Source: Pseudomonas sp. PDM05
Lineage (GTDB): Bacteria; Pseudomonadota; Gammaproteobacteria; Pseudomonadales; Pseudomonadaceae
Reading direction: 5' to 3'
Assembly (NCBI RefSeq): GCF_014851685.1
Contig: NZ_JACVAC010000006.1
Location: 248,001-312,000 of the forward strand
Length of the DNA stretch: 64,000 nt
Shown here: positions 1 through 8,928 of the stretch, in pieces
Numbering within the stretch: the first letter of the stretch is position 1
Layout of the letters: the number at the start of each line of letters is the position of its first letter
Program-made: the position numbers and the translations under genes
Notes under the pieces: model-generated
The model's database searches: none
What the model saw: the letters and a program-made list of their open reading frames with translations, nothing else
Told to the model about the DNA's origin: nothing

Positions 1-626
1 CCGAACAGGGTGTCATCGATCAGCACCAGCACTTCGTCTTCACGCATATTGGCGCCGTAAGACTCCAGCGCCGCTTGCAGTTTTTTCTGCGGAATGTGCG
101 GGCGCACGTAGACGCGCTCCAAGCCCAGGCGTTCGGCCAGGTTGACGCTCATCTGCACCACCGCCTCGACTTGGGCGGCGCTCAACTCCTGATTGCCGGC
201 GGCAGCTTTTACTTCGGTGCGCTTGGCCGAAGGCGCAGCACCGGACTGGCTGCTCATCCACTCCAGGACCAATGCGAAACAGCGGTTCAGATCCGCCTTG
301 TCCGGCATGTTGAAGGCAATTGCCTGACGCTTGTTGAGGAAGAGTTTGCTGCCCTGGAGCTCCAGCGACTGCACTTCGCTGTAGGCGTAGGTGACAGCGT
401 CAGTGAAGGTTTCACGGATCGCCAGGCAGTCGTGCGCGATCAGGCAACCATCCTTGCCGCTGCCAAACATGGTGTCGTCGACCAACACCACCACGTCGCT
501 GGGGTCCAGCGTCAAATCGTAAGCGGCCAGCGCGTTGCTCAGCAGCTTCTTGGGAATATTGGGTGCTACATAGACACGCCCCGAGCTTGAGTATTTCCTG
601 GCCTGCAAGAACGCCAACAACGACAT
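1..626 (-). CDS. Unrecognised protein with a duplicated domain, 3' end outside window
   Basis: The reading frame starts at the ATG at 626 and runs off the left edge after 208 complete codons, so the C-terminus is missing. I do not recognise the family. A 38-residue segment at residues 17-54 (beginning RVYVAPNIPKK and ending VVVLVDDTMF) returns at 171-208 (RVYVRPHIPQKK to VLVLIDDTLF) with 19 of 38 identical positions and no gap, so the protein holds at least two copies of one domain. Between them is a stretch with SLELQGSKLFLNKRQ that resembles a PH-like beta sheet, then a polar linker of about 25 residues rich in A, S and K. No signal peptide or membrane segment is visible. It is transcribed away from xseB. 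Confidence 0.8.
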   Translation of the reverse strand, partial: MSLLAFLQARKYSSSGRVYVAPNIPKKLLSNALAAYDLTLDPSDVVVLVDDTMFGSGKDGCLIAHDCLAIRETFTDAVTYAYSEVQSLELQGSKLFLNKRQAIAFNMPDKADLNRCFALVLEWMSSQSGAAPSAKRTEVKAAAGNQELSAAQVEAVVQMSVNLAERLGLERVYVRPHIPQKKLQAALESYGANMREDEVLVLIDDTLF

Positions 627-969
627 ATCCCTATCTCCTCAAACGCGCTTTTTTTGCCTGCACTGTCCACGGATGGCTGCAGGTCGTGACGCAGAATAGC
701 ACCGGGCCATCATCGAGATAACCGTCAATTAGGCTACACAATCGGCTCACACGCCTGCCGACCACATTTCTATGCAGCAACGTCGAGCAGTACAACGTGG
801 ATCAGCACGGCCTGATCGACCAACGGTGCCTTTTAAGGCATGGCCCTATAAGGGACGCGGTACGCGCTATCAAATCACTGGCCCAGACGATCGCCCCCCC
901 CGCTCATTTGCCCCCATCCCCCATGTCTGCTAGTGTCGCGCCGGTTTACCGTCTACCGGAATAGCCGCC
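627..969. other. Divergent intergenic region with three short palindromes
   Basis: 343 bp without a gene between the divergent unrecognised gene and xseB. Three short inverted repeats lie within 55 bp: GATCAG/CTGATC at 800-817, TGCCTTTTAAGGCA at 827-840 and CCCTATAAGGG at 844-854. None has a T tract, so they look more like protein sites than terminators. A weak sigma70-like candidate for xseB is TTGCCC (908-913), 17 bp, TAGTGT (931-936) with a TG extension. I see no riboswitch or small RNA gene. Confidence 0.4.
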
Positions 970-1212
970 ATGGCCCGCAAAAAAGTTGCACTCGATTTCG
1001 AACAATCCCTCGCCGACCTGCAAACCCTGGTCGAGCGTCTGGAGAACGGCGAGTTGTCGCTGGAAGACTCGTTGACAGCGTTTGAGCAAGGCATCGGCCT
1101 GACCCGCGACTGCCAGAGCGCCTTGGCGCAGGCGGAGCAGAAGGTCCAGGTGCTGCTGGAGCGTGACGGGGAGTTGGCCGAAGAACCTTTCGATGCGGAA
1201 CAGCCGGAATGA
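970..1212 (+). CDS. xseB: Exodeoxyribonuclease VII small subunit
   Basis: Encodes the 80-residue small subunit of exonuclease VII, which with XseA degrades single-stranded DNA to oligonucleotides. The length and the amphipathic core ([26 protein letters not shown], two helices with a turn) are typical of the family. The C-terminal tail is acidic. The stop codon overlaps the ispA start as ATGA at 1209-1212, so ispA is likely translationally coupled. xseB-ispA-dxs is the usual gammaproteobacterial order. xseA is not in this window. Confidence 0.95.
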   Translation: MARKKVALDFEQSLADLQTLVERLENGELSLEDSLTAFEQGIGLTRDCQSALAQAEQKVQVLLERDGELAEEPFDAEQPE

Positions 1213-2096
1213 TCGACGCGTATCAGGCCAGTAGCCAAGCCCGGGTCAATGCGGCGCTGGAGCCCTTGTTTGTTGCGCCAAGCCCCGAACTCACACGTCT
1301 TTATGCAGCCATGCGCTATAGCGTGATGAATGGCGGCAAGCGCGTGCGCCCGTTGTTGGCCTATGCCGCCTGCGAAGCCCTCGGCGCGCCTGCCGAGCAG
1401 GCCAACGGCGCGGCGTGTGCGGTGGAGTTGATCCACGCCTATTCCCTGGTGCATGACGATTTGCCGGCCATGGACGATGACGATCTGCGTCGCGGCCAGC
1501 CCACCACCCACAAAGCCTTTGACGAAGCCTGCGCGATTCTGGCCGGTGACGGCCTGCAAAGCCTGGCGTTCAGCGCACTGCTGGACCCGACGCTGAGCGA
1601 CGCCAACGCCGAGATCCGCTTGCGCATGGTCACCGCCCTGGCCCTGGCAGCGGGCCCCGCCGGTATGGTCGGCGGCCAGGCCATCGACCTGGGTTCGGTC
1701 GGCCAGAAGCTCGATCAACACGCCCTGGAATTCATGCACCGCCACAAGACCGGTGCGCTGATCGAAGCTGCCGTGCAACTCGGCGCCCTGGCCAGTGGCC
1801 GTGCCGACGCTGCGCAGTTGGCCGCGTTAAAGACCTATTCCCGCGCCATCGGCCTGGCTTTCCAGGTGCAGGACGACATCCTCGACGTCGAAAGTGACAC
1901 CGCGACCCTGGGCAAACGCCAGGGCGCCGACATCGCACGGGACAAACCGACTTATCCTGCACTGCTTGGGCTTGAATCGGCGAAGGCCTACGCCTTGGAA
2001 CTACGCGACCAGGCCCTTGACGCCCTGCGACCTTTCGACGCGGCAGCCGAGCCACTGCGCGACCTGGCGCGGTATATCGTCGAACGCCGGCACTGA
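1209..2096 (+). CDS. ispA: Farnesyl diphosphate synthase (geranyltranstransferase)
   Basis: Cytosolic prenyl transferase that condenses isopentenyl diphosphate with dimethylallyl and then geranyl diphosphate to make farnesyl diphosphate, the precursor of undecaprenyl phosphate and the quinone side chain. 295 residues, the usual length. The first aspartate-rich motif is at residues 83-89 (DDLPAMD) and the second is QVQDDILD near residue 225. GGKRVRP near residue 42 is the diphosphate-binding segment. It overlaps xseB by 4 bp and is followed 110 bp later by dxs, which feeds the same pathway. A small inverted repeat TGCGGC/GCCGCA follows the stop but lacks a T tract. Confidence 0.97.
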   Translation: MIDAYQASSQARVNAALEPLFVAPSPELTRLYAAMRYSVMNGGKRVRPLLAYAACEALGAPAEQANGAACAVELIHAYSLVHDDLPAMDDDDLRRGQPTTHKAFDEACAILAGDGLQSLAFSALLDPTLSDANAEIRLRMVTALALAAGPAGMVGGQAIDLGSVGQKLDQHALEFMHRHKTGALIEAAVQLGALASGRADAAQLAALKTYSRAIGLAFQVQDDILDVESDTATLGKRQGADIARDKPTYPALLGLESAKAYALELRDQALDALRPFDAAAEPLRDLARYIVERRH

Positions 2097-2206
2097 TTAC
2101 TGCGGCCATTGCAGCCGCATATCAGCCAAGTTCGGCGCTCTGCGTGGGCAGTTTGCGATGCTTGAGGTAAACTGCCGCCTCTTCTATACCTATAACGATT
2201 CGCCTG

Positions 2207-4105
2207 ATGCCCACGACGTTTCAAGAGATTCCCCGCAAGCGCCCGTCCACGCCCCTGCTCGACCGTGCTGCCACGCCGGCCGGCCTGCGTCGTCTGGGTG
2301 AAGCCGAGCTGGAAACCCTGGCCGATGAGTTGCGCCTGGAATTGCTCTACACGGTCGGCCAGACCGGTGGGCATTTCGGTGCCGGCCTGGGCGTCATCGA
2401 GCTGACTATCGCCCTGCATTACGTGTTCGACACCCCGGACGACCGGCTGGTGTGGGACGTGGGCCATCAGGCGTATCCGCATAAAATCCTCACGGGCCGC
2501 CGCGACCAGATGGGCAGCCTGCGCCAGAAGGACGGCATTGCCGCCTTCCCGCGTCGCTCCGAGAGCGAGTACGACACCTTTGGCGTCGGTCACTCCAGCA
2601 CCTCCATCAGTGCCGCGCTGGGCATGGCGATTGCCGCCCGCCTGCAAGGCAGCGATCGCAAGGCGATTGCGGTGATCGGTGATGGCGCGCTGACCGCCGG
2701 CATGGCCTTCGAAGCGTTGAACCACGCGCCGGAAGTGGACGCCAACATGTTGGTGATCCTCAACGACAACGACATGTCGATCTCGCGCAACGTCGGTGGC
2801 TTGTCCAATTACCTGGCAAAAATCCTTTCCAGCCGCACCTACGCCAGCATGCGCGAAGGCAGCAAGAAAGTGCTCTCGCGCCTGCCCGGCGCGTGGGAAA
2901 TTGCCCGGCGCACCGAAGAATATGCCAAGGGCATGCTGGTTCCCGGCACCCTGTTCGAAGAATTGGGCTGGAACTACATCGGCCCGATCGACGGCCATGA
3001 CCTGCCGACCCTGATCGCCACGCTGCGCAACATGCGTGACCTCAAGGGCCCGCAGTTCCTGCACATCGTCACCAAGAAAGGCAAAGGCTTCGCGCCTGCG
3101 GAAGTCGACCCGATTGGCTACCACGCCATCACCAAGCTGGAACCGCTGGACGCCCCCGCCGCCGCGCCGAAAAAGGCCAGTGGGCCGAAGTACTCCGGCG
3201 TGTTCGGCGAATGGCTGTGCGACATGGCCGCTGCCGACCCGCGCCTGGTGGGGATCACCCCGGCGATGAAGGAAGGCTCCGACCTGGTGGCCTTCAGCGA
3301 GCGTTTCCCGCTGCGCTACTTCGACGTGGCGATTGCCGAGCAGCACGCGGTGACGTTCGCCGCTGGCATGGCCTGCGAAGGCGCCAAGCCGGTGGTGGCG
3401 ATCTACTCCACATTCCTGCAACGCGGCTACGACCAACTGGTACATGACGTCGCCGTGCAGAACCTCGACGTGCTCTTCGCCATCGACCGCGCCGGCCTGG
3501 TTGGCGAAGACGGCCCGACCCACGCCGGCAGCTTTGATTTGTCCTACTTGCGCTGCATCCCCGGCATGCTGGTGATGACCCCGAGCGACGAGAACGAACT
3601 GCGCAAGATGCTCAGCACCGGCCACCTCTACAACGGTCCGGCCGCCGTGCGCTACCCCCGCGGCAATGGCCCGAACGCGGTGATCGAGAAGGACCTGGCG
3701 CCTATCGAGATCGGCAAGGGCATCGTGCGGCGCCAAGGCAGCAAGACAGCGTTCCTGGTGTTTGGCGTGCAACTGGCCGAAGCCCTGAAAGTGGCGCAGA
3801 AGATCGACGCTACCGTGGTCGACATGCGCTTCGTCAAACCGTTGGATGAAACCTTGGTCCGCGAGATGGCCGCCAGCCACGAGCTGCTGGTGACGGTTGA
3901 AGAAAACGCCATCATGGGCGGCGCGGGTGCGGCGGTCAGCGAGTTCCTGGCGCGGGAGAACATCCTCAAGTCGGTGCTGCACCTGGGCTTGCCGGATGTG
4001 TACGTCGAACACGCCAAGCCGGCGCAGATGCTGGCGGAATGTGGTTTGGATGAAGCGGGTATCGAGGCGGCGGTGCTCAAGCGCACGGCGCAACTGGGCC
4101 TGTAA
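2207..4105 (+). CDS. dxs: 1-deoxy-D-xylulose-5-phosphate synthase
   Basis: First enzyme of the MEP isoprenoid pathway: thiamine-diphosphate-dependent condensation of pyruvate with glyceraldehyde 3-phosphate to deoxyxylulose 5-phosphate. 632 residues, full length. The ThDP-binding segment is [17 protein letters not shown] followed by NDNDMSIS (residues about 160-195), and the transketolase-type pyrimidine domain has [14 protein letters not shown] near residue 375. GHFGAGLGV near the N-terminus is family specific. The start is chosen because [20 protein letters not shown] matches the N-terminus expected for Pseudomonas Dxs, although the ribosome-binding site is weak. The product also needs ThDP, whose last synthesis step (thiL) is encoded nearby. 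Confidence 0.98.
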   Translation: MPTTFQEIPRKRPSTPLLDRAATPAGLRRLGEAELETLADELRLELLYTVGQTGGHFGAGLGVIELTIALHYVFDTPDDRLVWDVGHQAYPHKILTGRRDQMGSLRQKDGIAAFPRRSESEYDTFGVGHSSTSISAALGMAIAARLQGSDRKAIAVIGDGALTAGMAFEALNHAPEVDANMLVILNDNDMSISRNVGGLSNYLAKILSSRTYASMREGSKKVLSRLPGAWEIARRTEEYAKGMLVPGTLFEELGWNYIGPIDGHDLPTLIATLRNMRDLKGPQFLHIVTKKGKGFAPAEVDPIGYHAITKLEPLDAPAAAPKKASGPKYSGVFGEWLCDMAAADPRLVGITPAMKEGSDLVAFSERFPLRYFDVAIAEQHAVTFAAGMACEGAKPVVAIYSTFLQRGYDQLVHDVAVQNLDVLFAIDRAGLVGEDGPTHAGSFDLSYLRCIPGMLVMTPSDENELRKMLSTGHLYNGPAAVRYPRGNGPNAVIEKDLAPIEIGKGIVRRQGSKTAFLVFGVQLAEALKVAQKIDATVVDMRFVKPLDETLVREMAASHELLVTVEENAIMGGAGAAVSEFLARENILKSVLHLGLPDVYVEHAKPAQMLAECGLDEAGIEAAVLKRTAQLGL

Positions 4106-4115
4106 CCCGGATCAG

Positions 4116-4145
4116 AATGTGGGAGGGGCAAGCCCTTCCCACATT
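4116..4145. repeat. REP-type palindrome between convergent genes
   Basis: Inverted repeat with 9-bp perfect arms (AATGTGGGA at 4116-4124 and TCCCACATT at 4137-4145) around GGGGCAAGCCCT. It belongs to the P. fluorescens REP family with the GGGCAAGCCC core. It lies 10 bp after the dxs stop and 14 bp before the stop of the opposing B12-binding gene, so its transcript hairpin may end both messages. Confidence 0.75.
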
Positions 4146-4159
4146 GGTTTGGACTACCT

Positions 4160-4948
4160 TCAGAGGCTCGGCGCAATCACCTGACACAAGCGCCCCAGCG
4201 CCTGCACCATCTGCCCACTGGGCCGCTCCAGCCCTTTGTCCGGCACCACCCGAACCCGCATCGCCATCGCCGGCCAGGCATTCCAGGCCTCTTTCTGCAC
4301 CTGATCACCGACCAGAATCACCTGCGGATCACGCTGCAACACCGACTCGATACTCACCTGCGGCGCAGGCAGCTTGAGGTCATCGAACACATTGCGTGCG
4401 CCGCACACCTTCAGCGCATCACTGATGATCTGCTCACCGCCCACGGTATACAGCGGCTGGTTCCACACCTGGTAAAACACCCGCAACGGCTCGGCGCGCT
4501 GGTAACGCCGGCGCAGTTCAACCAGTTGTTCGCGCAAGTTGGCGGCCAATCGGCGGCCAGCGTCCGCACGCCCCAGTTGCACGGCAATCGCGTCCACCTG
4601 GGTGACCAGTTGTTCAAGGCTATGGGGGTCGGCGAGGTAAACCGGAATATTCAAGCGCTGTAGCTGCTCACGCTGCGCCGGGCCGACACTGCCGGGCCAC
4701 AGCAGGATCAGGTCGGGTTTGAGGCTGAGCAGACGCTCCATGTCCAACTGGCCGTAGCGCCCGACTGACGGCACCTCTGCCAAGGCTGCCGGCCGTTCGC
4801 CGCCGTCGAGCACGCCCACCAGCAGGTCGGCGGCGCCCAGCTCAAACACGATTTCAGACAGGGATGGCGCCAGGCTGACGACACGCTCAACCGCCAGCAC
4901 CTGAACGCTGGATGCCAGCAACACAAGCGCCAGCCAGTGGCGCTTCAT
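4160..4948 (-). CDS. btuF: BtuF-like cobalamin-binding periplasmic protein
   Basis: 262 residues with an N-terminal signal peptide ([19 protein letters not shown]) and a helical-backbone metal/cobalamin-binding fold of the BtuF/TroA type: RVVSLAPSLSEIVFELGAADLLVGV at the start of the mature protein, VGRYGQLDMERLLSLKPDLIL, and the late GGEQIISDALKVCGARNVFDDL block. Such proteins deliver corrinoids to BtuCD, but no BtuC or BtuD gene is adjacent. Its start overlaps the stop of the upstream membrane protein gene by 4 bp (ATGA at 4945-4948), and that gene overlaps ribA, so the three form one coupled unit. The family is firm. The substrate is inferred, and heme or another iron complex is possible. 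Confidence 0.8.
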   Translation of the reverse strand: MKRHWLALVLLASSVQVLAVERVVSLAPSLSEIVFELGAADLLVGVLDGGERPAALAEVPSVGRYGQLDMERLLSLKPDLILLWPGSVGPAQREQLQRLNIPVYLADPHSLEQLVTQVDAIAVQLGRADAGRRLAANLREQLVELRRRYQRAEPLRVFYQVWNQPLYTVGGEQIISDALKVCGARNVFDDLKLPAPQVSIESVLQRDPQVILVGDQVQKEAWNAWPAMAMRVRVVPDKGLERPSGQMVQALGRLCQVIAPSL

Positions 4949-5364
4949 CCCAGTTGGCGAGGGATGCGGTAGAGGTAAAACAGCACCAGCGTCGACAGCG
5001 CCAACAAAAACAGTGGCACCGCTTCGAGGCCGACAAACACCGCCAGCGCGCCGATCCAGGCCGGTATGGCGGCAATCAGCAAGGCGGTACGTCGGCGGGC
5101 TGCCAGGGTGATCCAGGCCGCGGGCTCTTCAGGGGTATCGAGGGCTTTGGAGGTGGCGATCAACGCGTGTTTATAGCCGTGAAAGTAACGCAGGCTGAGA
5201 AACATCGAGGCCACGCCGGCGATAAAGAACGGCATGGCCAGTACCGGCAGCAGGGCTTCGGTCTGACCAAACACCAGGTTGATTACAAACAAAGGCAGCA
5301 GCGCCAGGGCCAGGTACTGCCACCAGTTGAAGGACAGTCGCCGTTTCACCTGGCCACGGGTCAC
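4945..5364 (-). CDS. Small four-helix membrane protein of unknown function
   Basis: 139 residues, apparently an inner-membrane protein with four hydrophobic segments: about residues 14-33 ([20 protein letters not shown]), 38-58 ([18 protein letters not shown]), 92-111 ([20 protein letters not shown]) and 113-133. The N-terminus is basic (MTRGQVKRR). I do not recognise a named family. It sits between ribA and the B12-binding gene with 4-bp overlaps on both sides, so the three proteins are probably made together. A role in vitamin transport is a guess from position only. Confidence 0.8.
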   Translation of the reverse strand: MTRGQVKRRLSFNWWQYLALALLPLFVINLVFGQTEALLPVLAMPFFIAGVASMFLSLRYFHGYKHALIATSKALDTPEEPAAWITLAARRRTALLIAAIPAWIGALAVFVGLEAVPLFLLALSTLVLFYLYRIPRQLG

Positions 5365-5978
5365 GCGCGGTCGACCTCGCCCTGATGCTCATTGCCCATC
5401 ATGTGGTCGAGCTTGCTGGCTTTGGTGGCCAGGTAGAGCTTGTTGTGCGGGTTGTGCCCGGTGTGCAGCGGTACACGCTCGGCGACGGTGATACCCATTT
5501 CGGTCAAGGCCTTGACCTTGCGCGGGTTGTTGGTCATCAAGCGCAGGGACTTGACGCCCAGGTGCTCGAGCATCGGCAGGCAGATCGCATAGTCCCGCTG
5601 GTCGGCGGCAAACCCCAGGCGCTCGTTGGCTTCGACGGTGTCGGCGCCGCCATCTTGCAACTCATAGGCGCGGATCTTGTTCATCAGGCCAATGCCACGG
5701 CCTTCCTGGCGCAGATACAGCAACACACCACGGCCTTCACGGGCGATGGCACGCATGGCGGCTTCCAGTTGTGAACCACAGTCGCAACGCTGGCTGAACA
5801 GTGCGTCGCCAGTCAGGCATTCGGAGTGCACGCGGCCAAGCACCGGCGCGCCGTCAGCGATGTCGCCAAGGCTGAGCACAACGTGCTCGCGGCCGGTGGC
5901 TTCTTCGAGAAAGCCGTTCATGGTGAACGTGGCAAAAGGGGTAGGCAGCTTGGAAGCGGCGACGAAAACGACGGGCAC
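5361..5978 (-). CDS. ribA: GTP cyclohydrolase II
   Basis: Opens the imidazole ring of GTP and releases formate and pyrophosphate, the first committed step of riboflavin synthesis. 205 residues. The three zinc cysteines are at 54, 65 and 67 ([18 protein letters not shown]), and the catalytic RQEGRGIGL segment follows. The C-terminal [11 protein letters not shown] block binds the nucleotide. This intact stand-alone enzyme explains how the pathway runs although the fused domain of the ribBX gene at 8929-10020 has lost these residues. Its stop overlaps the next gene (ATGA), linking it to a membrane protein and a B12-binding protein rather than to the main rib operon. No FMN riboswitch is visible upstream (5979-6107). 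Confidence 0.97.
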   Translation of the reverse strand: MPVVFVAASKLPTPFATFTMNGFLEEATGREHVVLSLGDIADGAPVLGRVHSECLTGDALFSQRCDCGSQLEAAMRAIAREGRGVLLYLRQEGRGIGLMNKIRAYELQDGGADTVEANERLGFAADQRDYAICLPMLEHLGVKSLRLMTNNPRKVKALTEMGITVAERVPLHTGHNPHNKLYLATKASKLDHMMGNEHQGEVDRA

Positions 5979-6068
5979 CGTGTGCTCCTGATTTCAGTTT
6001 TTACAAAGGCGGCCATTGTAACAGCACGTTCCTACAGACGCTTAAGCTGAATTATCGCTGATAAAGAT

Positions 6069-6083
6069 CAATCGGTTCGATTG
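6069..6083 (-). terminator. Weak hairpin downstream of the solute-binding gene
   Basis: CAATCG-GTT-CGATTG, a perfect 6-bp stem with a 3-nt loop, lies 25 bp beyond the stop of the solute-binding protein gene. On the minus strand it is followed by ATCTTTATC, only a weak T tract. It could end that transcript or sit in the ribA leader. Confidence 0.3.
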
Positions 6084-6107
6084 GCCTTCATCCCGGTTCT
6101 ATGCAGG

Positions 6108-6827
6108 TCAGAACGGATACGGCTGTTTCCAGCGTTCAAAGATCGGCTTCAGCTCGCCGCTGCTCACCAGGGCCGCCATGCGCCGGTCAAATACCGCCAT
6201 CAGGCTGCGGCCTCGTTCGGTATCGGCAAAACCCACGTACAGCGGCAGTTCCGCGAGATGCGTCAGTTTGAACCTGGAAGGGTCTGGCGCTTGCTTGAGG
6301 ACTTCGCTGACCTCGGTCAGGGCATCGATATAGAAGTCCGCCCGGGCATGCAGGAGCATTGACGTGACGCTGTCGCGCCGCTCGATCTGGTTGAAACGCT
6401 GCACATTGGGCAGGTAGTCCTCGTACTTGTAGCCGCGCACCCAGGCCAGGCGATAGTTGCCCAATGTGGCCAACGTCGGCGGTGGCGTGCTGGCCAGTCC
6501 AAGGGCGTAGATATGGTCGGAGTCGAAATTCGAGCGGGGATACAACACGCCGGTGGCTTCGTCGCGATAGGCGCCCACCCAGCCGTCCACCTCGCCGCGC
6601 TGGGTAAGGCCGACCGAGCGTGTATAGGGTTCGGTACGGGTTTGCAGGGTGATTCCCTCCGGCTCGAACACCTGGCGCAAGACGTCCCAGGCCAGACCGC
6701 TGCCATCGGTATTGGTGTAGTCGTCCCAGGCTTCACTGGCGAGCAGAACCTTGCCGGGCACCTGATCGGCCTGAGCCAAAGATGTCATTGCGCACAGTAG
6801 GATAAGCAGCCAGCGGCGCACATCCAT
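6108..6827 (-). CDS. Solitary periplasmic solute-binding protein (SBP_bac_3 type)
   Basis: 239 residues. The N-terminus is a signal peptide (MDVRRWLLILLCAMTSLAQA, cleavage after residue 20). The mature part has the two-lobe amino-acid-binding fold: WDVLRQVFEPEGITLQ near the start, the hinge-like GEVDGWVGAYRDEATGVLYPRS, a second-lobe KYEDY block, and the C-terminal helix LKPIFERWKQPYPF. A strong ribosome-binding site, AGGAGG, lies 8 bp before the ATG. No permease or ATPase is nearby, so it may act with a distant transporter or as a sensor. It stands 55 bp after thiL, where PAO1 has pgpA. The ligand is unknown. Confidence 0.85.
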   Translation of the reverse strand: MDVRRWLLILLCAMTSLAQADQVPGKVLLASEAWDDYTNTDGSGLAWDVLRQVFEPEGITLQTRTEPYTRSVGLTQRGEVDGWVGAYRDEATGVLYPRSNFDSDHIYALGLASTPPPTLATLGNYRLAWVRGYKYEDYLPNVQRFNQIERRDSVTSMLLHARADFYIDALTEVSEVLKQAPDPSRFKLTHLAELPLYVGFADTERGRSLMAVFDRRMAALVSSGELKPIFERWKQPYPF

Positions 6828-6882
6828 ACGGACAACCTCCTACTTCGTAACCATCGGATAGAGGGTAGCGCAGCGCGCCGAC

Positions 6883-7848
6883 TTACGGCGCATCGCGAAA
6901 GTGCTGATAACCGCGCACGGCCGGGGTGATGTCCCGCCCGTTGGCGTCCAGCAGCGTCACGCCCTGCCCCACCTCGACCCGGCCAATCACCCGCACCGGC
7001 CAACCGCTGGCCAGCAACGGCGCCAGTTCGGCAGGTGGCAGGGTGAACGCCAGCACATAATCATCGCCGCCACTCAACGCGGCCACACGCGCTTCGTCAT
7101 CGCCGACAAACGCCAGCAACGCCTCTGACAGCGGCAATCGCTCGCGCTCGATCAACAGGCTGACGGCCGAAGCCTTGGCGATATGCCCGCAATCAGCCAG
7201 CAGACCGTCGGAGATGTCCATCGCAGACGTAGCCTTGCCCCGCAGCGCCAGCCCCAGGGCCAGTTGCGGTTGTGGCGACCAGTAATGGGCCAGCAACGGT
7301 TCGGCGATGGCTGCGTCGGCGCTGCGCTGCCCCAGGACCAAAGCCAAGGCACCGGCGGCGTTGCCCAGCTCACCGCCCACGCACAGCAGGTCGCCCGGCT
7401 GCGCACCGCTGCGGGTCAACGCCTGCCCGGCCGGCACACGACCGAACACGGTCAGGGTCAGGCTCAGCGGGCCACGTGTGGTATCACCGCCCACCAGGCC
7501 CACGCCGCAACTCTGCGCCATGGCGTTCAAACCTTGGGCATAGCGTTGCAGCCAATCGGCATCCACGGTCGGCGTGGTCAGGGCAAGGGTAAATGCGAGG
7601 GGATGGGCGCCCATGGCCGCCAGGTCGCTTACCGCCACGGCCAACGAGCGCTGGCCGAGCAGGAACGGGTCGCAAGGGTCGGAAAAATGCACCCCGGCCA
7701 CCAAGGTATCGGTGGAGATTGCCAACTGCTCCCCAGCGGGGAGCGCCAGCAAGGCGCAGTCATCGCCGATCCCCAGGGCAATGCCTTCGCCGCCCTGCGC
7801 ACAGGGCGCGGCGGCGAAGTATTTACGGATCAGCTCAAACTCGCCCAT
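6883..7848 (-). CDS. thiL: Thiamine-monophosphate kinase
   Basis: Phosphorylates thiamine monophosphate with ATP to make thiamine diphosphate, the cofactor of Dxs and other enzymes. About 321 residues with the PurM/ThiL fold: GIGDDCALLA and STDTLVAGVHF near the N-terminus (metal and nucleotide binding), SDLAAMGAHP, GGDTTRGPLSLT, and DISDGLLADCGH. The ATG at 7848 gives the expected MGEFELIRKYF start; an in-frame TTG just before it would add one residue. It follows nusB by 18 bp, as in other Pseudomonas. The gene usually found next, pgpA, is absent here. Confidence 0.97.
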   Translation of the reverse strand: MGEFELIRKYFAAAPCAQGGEGIALGIGDDCALLALPAGEQLAISTDTLVAGVHFSDPCDPFLLGQRSLAVAVSDLAAMGAHPLAFTLALTTPTVDADWLQRYAQGLNAMAQSCGVGLVGGDTTRGPLSLTLTVFGRVPAGQALTRSGAQPGDLLCVGGELGNAAGALALVLGQRSADAAIAEPLLAHYWSPQPQLALGLALRGKATSAMDISDGLLADCGHIAKASAVSLLIERERLPLSEALLAFVGDDEARVAALSGGDDYVLAFTLPPAELAPLLASGWPVRVIGRVEVGQGVTLLDANGRDITPAVRGYQHFRDAP

Positions 7849-7866
7849 CAAGAATTCAAGCGCAGG

Positions 7867-8367
7867 TTAGCGCTTGTACGCCTTCACTTCGGCTTCGCGC
7901 AGGCGCGGGGCCAGCTTGTCGAGTACGCCATTGACGAACTTGTGACCGTCGGTCGAACCGTAGACTTTCGCCAGTTCGATGCCCTCGTTGATCACTACGC
8001 GGTACGGCACGTCGACGCGATAGAGCAGTTCCCAAGCGGACAGGCGCATCACGCACAGTTCAACCGGGTCCAGTTCCTCGATGGTCAGGTCCAGGCAAGG
8101 TGCCAGGGCCGTGTCGATCTCGGTCAGGTGCGCATGCACGCCGTGCAGGATGTCGTGGAAGTACGGCAGGTCGGCGAAGGTGAAATCGTTGTCGACGCGA
8201 AACTGCGCTTCGATTTCGTTCAGCGAGGCACCGGCCAGGTGACGTTGGTACAGCGCCTGGGTCGCCAACTGACGAGCAGCGCGACGCTTCTCGTTCTTCG
8301 ATGGCTTGCCGGCATCGGCCGGACGCTCGTCGCGTGGGTTGAAACGATCGCTCTCGTCGGAAATCAC
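7867..8367 (-). CDS. nusB: Transcription antitermination factor NusB
   Basis: RNA-binding protein that joins NusE (S10, encoded at 49938-50249) on boxA of rRNA leaders to form the antitermination complex. 166 residues against 139 in E. coli; the extra length is a polar N-terminal extension of about 25 residues rich in D, E, R and K, common in pseudomonads. The all-helical core begins [18 protein letters not shown] and ends [14 protein letters not shown]. It starts with GTG, overlapping the ribH stop as GTGA (8364-8367), so it is coupled to ribH. Confidence 0.97.
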   Translation of the reverse strand: MISDESDRFNPRDERPADAGKPSKNEKRRAARQLATQALYQRHLAGASLNEIEAQFRVDNDFTFADLPYFHDILHGVHAHLTEIDTALAPCLDLTIEELDPVELCVMRLSAWELLYRVDVPYRVVINEGIELAKVYGSTDGHKFVNGVLDKLAPRLREAEVKAYKR

Positions 8368-8840
8368 TTGGCCTCCAACTGCGACAGCAGGCTGACCATT
8401 TCCAGGGCGGACAGGGCAGCTTCAGCACCTTTGTTGCCGGCCTTGGTGCCGGAACGCTCGATGGCTTGCTCGATGGAATCAACGGTCAGAACGCCGAACG
8501 CAACCGGCACGCCGAACTCCATGGACACCTGGGCCAGGCCCTTGGTGCATTCGCCAGCCACGTATTCGAAGTGCGGAGTGCCGCCCCGAATGACCGCGCC
8601 CAGGGCGATGATCGCCGCGTATTCGCCCTGTTGAGCAACTTTTTGCGCAACCAGCGGAATTTCGAAGGCGCCAGGCGCACGGATGATCGTGATGTCGCTC
8701 TCGCTCACACCGTGGCGAACCAGGGCGTCCACGGCACCGCTTACCAGGCTTTCAACCACGAAGCTGTTGAAGCGGCCAACCACCAGGGCGTAGCGGCCTT
8801 TGGGGGCGATGAAGGTACCTTCGATGGTCTTCAGGGTCAT
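8364..8840 (-). CDS. ribH: 6,7-dimethyl-8-ribityllumazine synthase
   Basis: Condenses 5-amino-6-ribitylaminouracil with the butanone phosphate made by RibB to give lumazine, the penultimate step to riboflavin. 158 residues, the usual size of the subunit that assembles into icosahedral or decameric shells. Visible family motifs are [14 protein letters not shown] near the N-terminus, [26 protein letters not shown] (containing the catalytic histidine) and [11 protein letters not shown]. It lies between ribBX (88-bp gap) and nusB (4-bp overlap). Confidence 0.97.
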   Translation of the reverse strand: MTLKTIEGTFIAPKGRYALVVGRFNSFVVESLVSGAVDALVRHGVSESDITIIRAPGAFEIPLVAQKVAQQGEYAAIIALGAVIRGGTPHFEYVAGECTKGLAQVSMEFGVPVAFGVLTVDSIEQAIERSGTKAGNKGAEAALSALEMVSLLSQLEAK

Positions 8841-8928
8841 TCGACAAATCTCTTAAAGAGCGGGGACGCGAAAAGTGCGTCCCTTAGTGATGATTTAACC
8901 GCGAACAAGGGGCAGAAATCGCCGGCCT

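Noticed and set aside
1988..4093. 701-codon minus-strand frame opposite dxs, and similar frames opposite uvrA, katA and tuf
   Set aside because: Same codon-bias effect; composition rich in H, R, A and Q as in antisense translations, with no recognisable domains.
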